Source of the DNA: Bacteroidota bacterium
Lineage (GTDB): Bacteria; Bacteroidota; Bacteroidia; Palsa-948
DNA: 64,000 nt
NCBI GenBank assembly: GCA_016195025.1
Contig: JACQAL010000043.1
Location: 1-64,000 of the forward strand
Reading direction: 5' to 3'
Of the stretch, positions 52,119-60,904 are shown one piece after another. The notes beneath the pieces were generated by a model. That model was given only the letters and a program-made list of their open reading frames with translations. It ran no database searches and was not told the DNA's origin. Numbering within the stretch: the first letter of the stretch is position 1; each line of letters starts with the position of its first letter. The position numbers were made by a program, and so were the translations under genes.

Positions 52119-53151
52119 AATCCGTTATTAGTTTATTGAACTCTTCTTTTTCTTTTTCATCAAAGGTAATTTCTATGGGAATATAATATAAAGGAAGTTT
52201 GTTCAGCACTTCCATAAATCCCGGTTGATCGAGCCGCATGGCATCTTTTTCAGTAGTAATAATTATTTTGTTTGCAGAAGAAATGCCGTTGAATTTTTCT
52301 ATGAGTTGCATTACTTCCACCAGTGAATATTGATGATGGTCGGGATAATTAACCGGAATAATATTTCCTGCTTTTTCTTTCAAAAAATTTTCCAGCGGTT
52401 TTGGATTAGAGATTCCTGCAAGTAAAATACAAGTAAGATTAGTATCAAGGGAAATAGTTGATGTTCCGAAAACGGATACCGGTTCTCCGTAGTTGATGTG
52501 CGAAAAAAAAACATGCTGATGCGCCTCAGGATTTATTTTTTTATGAATGATTCTTTTTTCAACCGGAGAAAGAGTATCAGGACATTTTGTAACTACAATT
52601 ATATCTGCGCGTTTTTTTCCCGCGCGCCATTCGCGCAAGGTTCCCACAGGCAAAAGAAAATCATCGTAATACATTTTTCCGTAATCGGTAAGTAAAATGG
52701 AAAGCCCGGCTTTCACTCTGCGGTGCTGAAAAGCATCATCCAGCAAAATTGATTTGAGTTCGGGAAACTGTGCGAAAAGTTTTTTTATTCCGTGCTTTCT
52801 GTTTTCATCTACGGAAACAATTACATCGGTGAATTTTTTTTTGAATTGCAGCGGTTCATCTCCGATTTGAAAAGAGCTTGAATTAGTGTCGGCAACTAAA
52901 AATCCTTTCGTGTGGCGCTTATATCCTCTGCTGAGTGTGGCAACAGAAAAATTTTCTTTTAGCAGTCGAATCAAATATTCTGTCATCGGAGATTTGCCGG
53001 TTCCGCCTGCCGAAAGATTTCCGATTACAATTACTCCTCTTTCAAATTCCTGTGAAGGAAAAATTCCGAAGTCATAAAACAGGTTGCGGAAAAAAATTAC
53101 AATGCCGTAAAGCATTGCAAACGGGAATAATAAAAGGCGGAGGAAATTCAT
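52078..53151 (-). CDS. lpxK: Tetraacyldisaccharide 4'-kinase
   Basis: 357 residues. An N-terminal membrane helix (LLLFPFAMLYGIVIFFRNLFYD) precedes the Walker A motif GNLSAGGTGKSPMTEYL (about 44-60). The DDAFQHRR motif holds the catalytic Asp region. The enzyme phosphorylates the 4' position of the lipid A precursor at the inner membrane, so this organism makes lipid A. It leads the lpxK-punA operon and is divergent from the cyclase cluster. Confidence 0.94.
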   Translation of the reverse strand: MNFLRLLLFPFAMLYGIVIFFRNLFYDFGIFPSQEFERGVIVIGNLSAGGTGKSPMTEYLIRLLKENFSVATLSRGYKRHTKGFLVADTNSSSFQIGDEPLQFKKKFTDVIVSVDENRKHGIKKLFAQFPELKSILLDDAFQHRRVKAGLSILLTDYGKMYYDDFLLPVGTLREWRAGKKRADIIVVTKCPDTLSPVEKRIIHKKINPEAHQHVFFSHINYGEPVSVFGTSTISLDTNLTCILLAGISNPKPLENFLKEKAGNIIPVNYPDHHQYSLVEVMQLIEKFNGISSANKIIITTEKDAMRLDQPGFMEVLNKLPLYYIPIEITFDEKEKEEFNKLITDYVIRTNQKHRGVH

Positions 53152-53176
53152 TTTATAAAAGTACGAATAACATTAG

Positions 53177-53184
53177 TAAGTTTG
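53177..53184 (+). promoter_or_regulatory. -7 element for the triple cyclase operon (leaderless candidate)
   Basis: TAAGTTTG ends 4 bases before the ATG at 53189, so the first cyclase may be translated from a leaderless transcript. Confidence 0.5.
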
Positions 53185-53188
53185 GGGC

Positions 53189-55003
53189 ATGAAATCAAAA
53201 GTAATATACATTCTTCTTTTTTTGTTTCATTTTTTCAATTCGCAAGAAAATTTTTCACAGACCATGAGAACGATTGATAGTTTATTGCAAGTCCTTGAGA
53301 AAATAAATGCAGATACTGCAAAAGTAAAGATGATGAATAATATTTCATGGGAATACCGTACAGTGAATCCTCTGAAATCCCTTGAGTATGCAAGACAAGC
53401 GCTGCAACTTGCGCAAAAAATAAATTTCAAGAAAGGGCAAGCCAGCAGCTATAACAGTATTGGCGCTACCAATTGGCAGCAGGGAGATTATGTGTCTGCG
53501 TTGAATAATTATATTAAGTCCGTAAAAATCCGAGAGGAGTTAGGTGATAAAAACGGGATTGCTGCCAGCTACAGCAATATAGGAAGCATTTATTATTCTC
53601 AGGGAAATAATACTCTTGCGCTTGAAAATTATTTTAAATCCTTAAAAATAAAAGAAGAGATAAAAGACAGTTCGGGCATGGCGCACAGTTATGTTAAAAT
53701 AGGCGCTGTTTACCACGAACAAAAAAATTATTCGAAGGCATTGGATAATTTTTCAGCCGCATTGAAAATTTTTGAAACCGTAAACGATAAAGCAGGAATA
53801 GATATGAGTTATGGAAATATGGGAGTAGTGTATAAAGAGCAGGGAAATTTTTCCCTTGCATTGGAATATCAATTAAAAGCATTAATGATAAGAAAAGAAC
53901 TTGGCGATAAAAATACTTTGTCGGATTCTTATATTAACATCGGAGACCTTTATGAAGAGCAAAACAAACATGCAGATGCAATTAAGTATTTTAATAAAGC
54001 ATTGGACATTGATAAAGAAATTGGCGATCAAGATGGAATGAAACATGTTTATGACGGACTGTCTATATCATACGCGAAACAAAATGATTTTAAATCCGCT
54101 TACGAATACCACAAAAAATATTCTGATGTAAAAGATTCCATGCTGAATGAAGAATCTTCCAAGCAGATAGCCGAAATGCAAACCAAATACGAAACCGAGA
54201 AGAAAGAGCAGCAGATAATTTTATTGAACAAAGACAAAGAACTGCAGGATGCGCAACTGAACCGACAGAAGATTGTGATTTGGTCGGTTGCCGGAGGATT
54301 TTTAATTGTGTTGATACTTTCCATTTTTATTTTTCGTGAGAGAAAGAAATCAGAAAAACTTTTATTGAATATTCTTCCAGCTGAAACCGCAAAGGAATTA
54401 AAATCAAAAGGTAAAGCTTCTCCGAAATATTATGAAAGTGTAACCGTAATGTTCACCGACTTCAAAGGATTCACAACCATTGCAGAAAAATTATCTGTCG
54501 AAGAATTAGTTTCGGAATTGGATTTTCTTTTCAAAAAGTTCGATGAGATAATTTCAAAATACAACATTGAAAAAATAAAAACAATCGGAGATGCGTACAT
54601 GTGCGTAAGCGGATTGCCAACTCCGAATGCAAATCATGCAGAAGAAATTGTGAAAGCGGGATTAGAAATCCAAAATTGGATGATTGAACAAAATGGAAAA
54701 TGGAAATTGAGAATTGGAATTCACAGCGGTTCTGTCACCGCAGGAGTGGTAGGCGATAAAAAATTCGCTTACGACATCTGGGGAGACACGGTGAACGTTG
54801 CATCGCGCATGGAGTCATCGGGCGAAGCGGGAAAAATAAATATTTCGGGAGCAACATACGAACTCGTAAAAAATTCCCCCTTAACAAAGGGGGATAAAGG
54901 GGGTTGTCAATTCACCCACCGCGGAAAAATTCCTGCAAAGAACAAAGGAGAAATTGAAATGTATTTTGTCCAAAGGACTCCTTACGGAGTGGAAAGGATA
55001 TGA
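53189..55003 (+). CDS. TPR-transmembrane-adenylate cyclase (copy 2, first of triple operon)
   Basis: 604 residues. Signal peptide, about six TPRs (55-300), a KQIAEMQTKYETEKKEQQ coiled coil, one membrane helix (IVIWSVAGGFLIVLILSIFIF) and a class III cyclase domain. Metal and purine residues are conserved as in copy 1: FTDFKGFT, KIKTIGDAYM and AYDIWGDTVNVASRM; the last has Val for Thr. Cyclic AMP is the predicted product. Two dispersed repeats alter it: a poly-C/poly-G palindrome (54874-54906, encoding NSPLTKGDKGGCQ) where copies 1, 3 and 4 carry IR33, and a short palindrome at the C-terminus (VQRTPYGVERI). Its stop overlaps the next start as ATGA. Confidence 0.92.
   Translation: MKSKVIYILLFLFHFFNSQENFSQTMRTIDSLLQVLEKINADTAKVKMMNNISWEYRTVNPLKSLEYARQALQLAQKINFKKGQASSYNSIGATNWQQGDYVSALNNYIKSVKIREELGDKNGIAASYSNIGSIYYSQGNNTLALENYFKSLKIKEEIKDSSGMAHSYVKIGAVYHEQKNYSKALDNFSAALKIFETVNDKAGIDMSYGNMGVVYKEQGNFSLALEYQLKALMIRKELGDKNTLSDSYINIGDLYEEQNKHADAIKYFNKALDIDKEIGDQDGMKHVYDGLSISYAKQNDFKSAYEYHKKYSDVKDSMLNEESSKQIAEMQTKYETEKKEQQIILLNKDKELQDAQLNRQKIVIWSVAGGFLIVLILSIFIFRERKKSEKLLLNILPAETAKELKSKGKASPKYYESVTVMFTDFKGFTTIAEKLSVEELVSELDFLFKKFDEIISKYNIEKIKTIGDAYMCVSGLPTPNANHAEEIVKAGLEIQNWMIEQNGKWKLRIGIHSGSVTAGVVGDKKFAYDIWGDTVNVASRMESSGEAGKINISGATYELVKNSPLTKGDKGGCQFTHRGKIPAKNKGEIEMYFVQRTPYGVERI
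54874..54906. repeat. CCCCCTT/AAGGGGG palindromic repeat inside cyclase copy 2
   Basis: TTCCCCCTTAACAAAGGGGG, then ATAAAGGGGGTTG, is in frame and sits at the same place in the catalytic domain as IR33 in the paralogues. A similar element is at 61288-61335. Confidence 0.85.
54977..54990. repeat. ACTCC-TTAC-GGAGT palindrome at the end of cyclase copy 2
   Basis: A 5-bp stem element that extends the C-terminus by TPYGVER relative to the paralogues, just before the ATGA overlap with the next cyclase. Confidence 0.65.
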
Positions 55004-56982
55004 AACAAATTTTTTATATGTCTTTTTTTCTTTTCTGCTCCTGGTGCTTTGCAGGGCATAGCAAAATAGATTCTTTACAAACTATTTTGAAAACTGCAAA
55101 AGAAGACACGAACAAAGTAACTATCCTTAACGAACTATGCAGGCAATTATGGCAAAAAGGACAGTACGACACTGCGTACATACATGCTGAGAACGCAAAA
55201 CGGCTTTCCGAAAAAATAAATTTCAAAACAGGTCTTGCCGATGCTTACAACAACATGGGCACCATCTGTAAAAGCAAAGGCGATTATAAAGAGGCGATTA
55301 AATACCATCTTCTTGCATTACAAATCAGAAAAGAAATTGGTAATAAAAAGGGAATTGCTGCTTCCTATAACAGTATCGGGCTGGTTTATTCACACGAAGG
55401 AAATTACCCCGATGCACTTAAAAATTATTTTCTCTCTTTGAAAATAAAAGAAGAAATTTTACAAAATGCAGAGCATATTAAAAATGCCGGTGATATATAT
55501 GCCGGCAAAAGAGGAATCGGAACTACATATAATAACATTGGAGGCATTTATGCACGTGAAGGCGAATATTCGCAGGCGCTGAACTATTTTTCACAGTCCT
55601 TGCAGGTCAGGCAGGAGATTGCGGATAAGCAAGGAATTGCCGATTGCTACCACAATCTCGGCAGCGTTTACCAGAATCTGAAAAATGATTCGGAAGCATT
55701 AGAAAATTATTCGCGCGCGCTAAAAATGTTTATGGAAATCGAAGACAAGGACGGCATAGCCATGTGTTATGATAATATGGGCATCATTTACAAAAACCAA
55801 GGCAAAACAGCAGATGCCCTCACCAATTATTTGCACTCTTTGAATATAAACCAAGACATCGGCAGCAAACAAGGCATGGCTGCTGCTTCTATTAACATTG
55901 GTGTAGTTCTGACGATAGAAAAAAAATATATAGAGTCGCAAAACTATTTAGATAAAGGATTAAAATTAGCCAATGAAATAGGAGAAAAAGAGTTTATTAA
56001 AGAAGCATATAGCGGTTTATCCGATTTATCCGCAGCCAAAGGCGATTTCAAATCCGCCTATGATTATCACCAAAAATATTCGCAGATAAAAGATTCCATA
56101 CTCAACGAAGAATCCTCCAAGCAAATTGCCGAAATGCAAACAAAGTATGAAACCGAAAAAAAAGAACAGCAGATTACTTTATTAAATAAGGATAAAGAAT
56201 TACAAGATGCGCAACTGAACCGACAGAAGATTGTGATTTGGTCGGTTGCCGGAGGATTTTTAATTGTGCTTGTGCTTTCTTTGTTCATATATAAGGAAAG
56301 AAGGAAAAGCGAAAAACTTTTGCTGAACATTTTACCTGCCGAAACTGCGAAAGAATTAAAAGCGAAAGGCAAGGCATCTCCAAAATATTATGAGAGCGTA
56401 ACCGTAATGTTCACCGACTTCAAAGGGTTCACCACCATTGCAGAAAAATTATCTGCCGAAGAATTGGTTTCAGAATTGGATTTTCTTTTCAAAAAGTTTG
56501 ATGAAATCATTTCCAGATATAACATTGAAAAAATAAAAACAATTGGTGATGCCTACATGTGCGCCAGCGGGTTGCCTCTTCCAAATGAAAATCATGCAGA
56601 AGAAATTGTGAAAGCGGCATTGGAGATTCAGAATTTTATGAAAAGTTTGGAGTTGGGGGTTCGGAGTTCGGAGACAAATACAAATCACCCAACTCCCAAC
56701 TCCTCACTCCACTCTTTGAGAATTGGTATTCACAGCGGTCCCGTTACCGCAGGAGTGGTGGGCGATAAAAAATTTGCCTATGACATCTGGGGAGATACGG
56801 TGAATACCGCTTCGCGAATGGAATCATCAGGCGAACCGGGAAAAATAAATATTTCAGGAGCAACTTACCAAATCCTTCAAGGTTTTGAAAACCTTGAAGG
56901 ATTAGAATTCAAGTTTCGCGGAAAAATCCCTGCCAAGAACAAAGGAGAAATTGAAATGTATTTTGTGGAAAATAAAGTGTAA
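55000..56982 (+). CDS. TPR-transmembrane-adenylate cyclase (copy 3)
   Basis: 660 residues with the same architecture: signal peptide, about eight TPRs (some split by an insert near KIKEEILQNAEHIKNAGDIYAGKRG), coiled coil, one membrane helix and a class III cyclase with FTDFKGFT, KIKTIGDAYM and YDIWGDTVNTASRM. It is translationally coupled to copy 2. Two in-frame repeats lie in the catalytic domain: a GGAGTTGGG/CCCAACTCC element (56643-56697) replacing the usual EQNGKW before LRIGIHSG, and IR33 (56871-56903). The first insert lies between conserved catalytic strands, so activity is uncertain. Confidence 0.9.
   Translation: MKQIFYMSFFLFCSWCFAGHSKIDSLQTILKTAKEDTNKVTILNELCRQLWQKGQYDTAYIHAENAKRLSEKINFKTGLADAYNNMGTICKSKGDYKEAIKYHLLALQIRKEIGNKKGIAASYNSIGLVYSHEGNYPDALKNYFLSLKIKEEILQNAEHIKNAGDIYAGKRGIGTTYNNIGGIYAREGEYSQALNYFSQSLQVRQEIADKQGIADCYHNLGSVYQNLKNDSEALENYSRALKMFMEIEDKDGIAMCYDNMGIIYKNQGKTADALTNYLHSLNINQDIGSKQGMAAASINIGVVLTIEKKYIESQNYLDKGLKLANEIGEKEFIKEAYSGLSDLSAAKGDFKSAYDYHQKYSQIKDSILNEESSKQIAEMQTKYETEKKEQQITLLNKDKELQDAQLNRQKIVIWSVAGGFLIVLVLSLFIYKERRKSEKLLLNILPAETAKELKAKGKASPKYYESVTVMFTDFKGFTTIAEKLSAEELVSELDFLFKKFDEIISRYNIEKIKTIGDAYMCASGLPLPNENHAEEIVKAALEIQNFMKSLELGVRSSETNTNHPTPNSSLHSLRIGIHSGPVTAGVVGDKKFAYDIWGDTVNTASRMESSGEPGKINISGATYQILQGFENLEGLEFKFRGKIPAKNKGEIEMYFVENKV
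56643..56697. repeat. GGAGTTGGG/CCCAACTCC repeat inside cyclase copy 3
   Basis: Runs GGAGTTGGGGGTTCGGAGTT and CCCAACTCCCAACTCC form 9-base inverted arms about 30 bases apart. They encode SLELGVRSSETNTNHPTPNSS, absent from the three paralogues. Confidence 0.8.
56871..56903. repeat. IR33 palindrome inside cyclase copy 3
   Basis: Same 33 bases as 58823-58855 and 11047-11079; encodes QGFENLEG between the SGATYQ and FRGKIPAKN segments. Confidence 0.9.
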
Positions 56983-56984
56983 CA

Positions 56985-58931
56985 ATGAAGAAATTTTTTT
57001 ACTGTCTGTTTTTTTTCATGGTTGTAGTTTTTTCTCACGCCCAACAAAAAAAACTCGATTCCCTTTTTTCTGCTTTTAAAGTTTCAAAAGAAGATACAGG
57101 AAAAATTAAACTTCTGAATTCCATTTCAATGATTCTTCTTAAGAATAATCCCGATACAACCATTATTCTTTCTGGGCAGGCAAAAAAACTTGGCGATGAA
57201 CTTCTTCCCTCGGCAAATGAAAAAACGCAAATTGTTCTTCAAAAAAATATTGCACTGGCGTGTACCAACATTGGTCTTGCTTACACCCATTTGGGAAACC
57301 ACAATAAGAGCGAACACTATTTACATGAAGCGTTGAAACAATTTGAACGGATGATTGAAAATCGTAACCCAACTGTTTCGCTGGAAGGCAAAACCGGAAA
57401 AGCAAGTGTATATAATAATTTGGGAAGTATTTTTCTGGTAGAAGCCAACTACGAAAAAGCAATTGAACAATATTTCAATGCGCTTAAAATGTATGAGCAG
57501 ATTGAAGATAAAAAAGGAACCGCCAGTGTGATGAATAATATCGGAAATGTTTTTTACAAGCAGGGCAATCTTGCAGGTGCATCCGATTATTTTCAAAAAT
57601 CATACGAGTTAAAAAAAGAAATCGGTGACAAAAAAGGAATGGCGCATACATTGAGCAATCTTGCGAATATTTATGCCGACCAAAAAAAATATGATAAAGC
57701 AATTGAATATTACCAATCCGCTTTAAAAGCAGAAGAAGAAATAGACGATAAGCGTGGAGTTGCCGGAGACATGAGCAATATTGGAAATATTTATGCCGAC
57801 CAAAAAAAATATGATAAAGCATTGGAATATTATATCAAAGCAAAAAAAATAAAAGAAGAAGTAGACGACAAATATGGCTTGGCTCAATTGCTGAACAGTA
57901 TCGGCAGCCTGTATTTTCATCGTCATCAATATAATGAAGCAATCCAAAATCAACTGCAGGCGCTTTCATTGTCACGCGAAATTAATGCTATGGAAGTTGT
58001 GCAAAGTTCCTATAAAGGCCTTTCCGAAATTTATTCTGAAACAAAAAACTTTACACTTGCTTATGAGTATCACCAAAAATATTCTGAAGTAAAAGATTCC
58101 ATTCTCAACGAAGAATCCTCCAAGCAAATTGCCGAAATGCAAACAAAGTATGAAACCGAAAAAAAAGAACAACAAATTACTTTATTAAATAAGGATAAAG
58201 AATTACAAGATGCGCAACTGAACCGACAGAAGATTGTGATTTGGTCGGTTGTCGGAGGATTTTTAATTGTGTTGATACTTTCCATTTTTATTTTTCGTGA
58301 GAGAAAGAAATCAGAAAAACTTTTGCTGAACATTTTACCTGCCGAAACTGCGAAAGAATTAAAAGCGAAAGGCAAGGCATCTCCAAAATATTATGAGAGC
58401 GTAACCGTAATGTTCACCGACTTCAAAGGATTCACAACCATTGCCGAAAAACTTTCTGCCGAAGAATTGGTTTCAGAATTAGATTTTCTTTTTAAAAAGT
58501 TCGATGAAATAATTTCCAGATACAACATAGAAAAAATCAAAACCATCGGAGATGCCTATATGTGCGCGAGCGGATTACCAACCGCCAATTCAAATCACGC
58601 TGAAGAAATTGTAAAAGCCGGAATTGAAATCCAAAACTGGATGCAAGAACAGAATGGAAAGTGGAGTTTGCGAATGGGAATTCATTCCGGACCGGTCACC
58701 GCAGGAGTGGTGGGCGATAAAAAATTCGCTTATGATATTTGGGGAGACACAGTAAATACCGCTTCAAGAATGGAATCATCGGGCGAAGCTGGAAAAATAA
58801 ATATTTCAGGAGCAACTTACCAAATCCTTCAAGGTTTTGAAAACCTTGAAGGATTAGAATTCAAGTTTCGCGGAAAAATTCCTGCCAAGAACAAAGGAGA
58901 AATTGAAATGTACTTCATAGAGAAAATTTAA
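56985..58931 (+). CDS. TPR-transmembrane-adenylate cyclase (copy 4)
   Basis: 648 residues: signal peptide (to VVFSHAQ), about seven TPRs (75-330), coiled coil, membrane helix (IVIWSVVGGFLIVLILSIFIF) and a class III cyclase domain with all catalytic motifs (FTDFKGFT, KIKTIGDAYM, YDIWGDTVNTASRM). It starts 2 bases after copy 3 stops. At nucleotide level its linker matches copy 3, its membrane segment matches copy 2 and its cyclase start matches copy 3 again, indicating gene conversion. It carries IR33 at 58823-58855. The TPR half differs from the others and probably sets its partner or signal. Confidence 0.92.
   Translation: MKKFFYCLFFFMVVVFSHAQQKKLDSLFSAFKVSKEDTGKIKLLNSISMILLKNNPDTTIILSGQAKKLGDELLPSANEKTQIVLQKNIALACTNIGLAYTHLGNHNKSEHYLHEALKQFERMIENRNPTVSLEGKTGKASVYNNLGSIFLVEANYEKAIEQYFNALKMYEQIEDKKGTASVMNNIGNVFYKQGNLAGASDYFQKSYELKKEIGDKKGMAHTLSNLANIYADQKKYDKAIEYYQSALKAEEEIDDKRGVAGDMSNIGNIYADQKKYDKALEYYIKAKKIKEEVDDKYGLAQLLNSIGSLYFHRHQYNEAIQNQLQALSLSREINAMEVVQSSYKGLSEIYSETKNFTLAYEYHQKYSEVKDSILNEESSKQIAEMQTKYETEKKEQQITLLNKDKELQDAQLNRQKIVIWSVVGGFLIVLILSIFIFRERKKSEKLLLNILPAETAKELKAKGKASPKYYESVTVMFTDFKGFTTIAEKLSAEELVSELDFLFKKFDEIISRYNIEKIKTIGDAYMCASGLPTANSNHAEEIVKAGIEIQNWMQEQNGKWSLRMGIHSGPVTAGVVGDKKFAYDIWGDTVNTASRMESSGEAGKINISGATYQILQGFENLEGLEFKFRGKIPAKNKGEIEMYFIEKI
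58823..58855. repeat. IR33 palindrome inside cyclase copy 4
   Basis: Exact match to 56871-56903, same relative position in the gene. Confidence 0.9.
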
Positions 58932-58979
58932 CTCCCTCCGATAAATTAGTTATCTTCGCGTTCTTTTTTCAAAACATGT

Positions 58980-60791
58980 ATGCAGAAGATTCGAAACATT
59001 GCCATTATCGCGCACGTTGACCATGGAAAAACCACGCTTGTAGATAAAATTCTTCACACCTGCCAGCTCTTTAGAGAGAACCAGCAAACCGGGGAACTCA
59101 TTCTTGACAACAATGATTTGGAACGCGAGCGCGGAATTACTATTCTCGCAAAAAATGTTTCTGTAAATTACAAAGACACCAAAATAAATATCATTGACAC
59201 GCCCGGTCACGCGGATTTTGGCGGAGAAGTGGAACGTGTGCTTAACATGGCGGATGGAGTTTTACTTTTAGTGGATGCTTTCGAAGGACCGATGCCGCAA
59301 ACAAGATTCGTTCTGCAAAAAGCGCTCGAGCAGGGATTGAAAGCAATTGTTGTAATTAATAAGGTAGACAAACCGAATTGCCGTCCCGATGAAGTGCACG
59401 ATGCGGTGTTCGAACTTTTTTTCAACCTCAACGCGAACGAAGAGCAATTAAATTTTGCAACTGTGTATGGCTCTTCCAAACAAGGTTGGATGGGAAAAGA
59501 TTGGAAAACTCCTTTGAAAGATATTTTATTTCTTCTCGATTCAATCATCGAACATATTCCTTCCGCGCCCGTGCGCGAAGGAACTTTGCAATTGCAAATC
59601 ACTTCGCTCGATTATTCTTCTTTCATAGGAAGAATTGCAGTAGGAAGAGTTTTTCGCGGAGAGATAAAAGAAAACATGCCCGTTTCGCTGGTGAAGCGCG
59701 ATGGAAAAATTATGAAGTCGTGCGTGCGCGAACTTTTTATTTTCGAAGGGCTGGGTAAAAAGAAAATTTTTTCTGTAAAAGCGGGAGACATCTGCGCTTT
59801 CACGGGCATTGAAGGTTTTGAAATCGGAGATACGATTGCCGATTTTGAAAATCCGGAAGGACTAAAACCCATCGCGATTGACGAGCCCACGATGAGCATG
59901 CTCTTTACAATAAATAATTCTCCCTTCTTCGGCAAGGACGGAAAATTTGTTACATCACGGCATTTGAAAGAAAGATTGGAACGCGAACTGGAAAAAAATC
60001 TTGCTATGCGAATGGAAGAAACCGGCTCGCCTGATTCCTACATTGTTTACGGCAGGGGAATTCTTCATCTCTCTATTCTGATTGAAACAATGCGCAGAGA
60101 AGGATACGAACTGCAAGTCGGGCAGCCGAAAGTCATCATCAAAGAAATTGACGGAGTGAAACACGAGCCCATCGAAGTTCTCACCGTGAATACTCCGCAG
60201 GAATGTTCGGGAAAAGTAATTGAGTTTGTGAGCCAGCGCAAAGGCGAAATGCTTGTGATGGAACCCAAGGGAGATTTAATTCACATGGAGTTTGACATTC
60301 CATCGCGCGGGCTGATTGGTTTGAGAAACGCAATTCTCACTGCCACCGCGGGAGAAGCCATCATGGCGCATCGCTTCAAATCATTTGAGCCGTGGAAAGG
60401 AAATATTCCCGGAAGAATTTCAGGAGTGCTCATCTCAAAAGAAAAAGGAGTTGCCGTTGCATTTTCAATGAACAAGCTGCAAGACAGGGGAAGTTTTTTT
60501 GTAGAGCCGGGCGATGAAGTTTACACGGGACAAATTGTTGGGCAGCATATTCGTCCCGATGATTTGGTAATTAATATCTGCACGGAAAAAAAACTCACCA
60601 ACATGCGCGCAACCGGTTCGGAAGAAAAAATGACGATTGCTCCCAAAACCAAATTCTCCCTTGAAGAAGCCATGGAATATATTCAGAAGGATGAATACGT
60701 GGAAGTAACTCCCAAACATATTCGCATGCGGAAAATTCATCTGGATGAAAATGAAAGAAAGCGAAAAGAAAAGCAGGTAGAAGCAAATTAG
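58980..60791 (+). CDS. typA: Ribosome-associated GTPase TypA/BipA
   Basis: 603 residues. GTPase motifs: AHVDHGKTTL (11-20), RERGITI, DTPGHADFGGEVERV and NKVDKPNCRP. EF-G-like domains follow, with the RGLIGLRNAILTATAGEAIM segment and a C-terminal LEEAMEYIQKDEYVEVTPKHIRMRK specific to BipA. It aids 50S ribosome assembly and stress or cold adaptation. A TATCTTCG at 58951-58958 may be its -7 element. Confidence 0.96.
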   Translation: MQKIRNIAIIAHVDHGKTTLVDKILHTCQLFRENQQTGELILDNNDLERERGITILAKNVSVNYKDTKINIIDTPGHADFGGEVERVLNMADGVLLLVDAFEGPMPQTRFVLQKALEQGLKAIVVINKVDKPNCRPDEVHDAVFELFFNLNANEEQLNFATVYGSSKQGWMGKDWKTPLKDILFLLDSIIEHIPSAPVREGTLQLQITSLDYSSFIGRIAVGRVFRGEIKENMPVSLVKRDGKIMKSCVRELFIFEGLGKKKIFSVKAGDICAFTGIEGFEIGDTIADFENPEGLKPIAIDEPTMSMLFTINNSPFFGKDGKFVTSRHLKERLERELEKNLAMRMEETGSPDSYIVYGRGILHLSILIETMRREGYELQVGQPKVIIKEIDGVKHEPIEVLTVNTPQECSGKVIEFVSQRKGEMLVMEPKGDLIHMEFDIPSRGLIGLRNAILTATAGEAIMAHRFKSFEPWKGNIPGRISGVLISKEKGVAVAFSMNKLQDRGSFFVEPGDEVYTGQIVGQHIRPDDLVINICTEKKLTNMRATGSEEKMTIAPKTKFSLEEAMEYIQKDEYVEVTPKHIRMRKIHLDENERKRKEKQVEAN

Positions 60792-60904
60792 TTATTAGTT
60801 GATTAGTTTTTGGTTTTGGTTATTTAGTTTGTGGTTATGGTTTTTAAAAACTATAACTGAAAACCGTAAAACTAAAACTACCAACTGACAAACCATAAAC
60901 TGAA
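60792..60904. repeat. GTTTTTGGTTTTGG/AAAACCGTAAAACTAAAAC intergenic repeat
   Basis: The typA-nif3 gap consists of TTAGTT and TTTGGTT variants in its first half and AACTGAAAACCGTAAAAC and CTAAAAC variants in its second, which are roughly complementary and could form an extended hairpin. The sequence is in the same style as 6742-6830. Confidence 0.6.
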
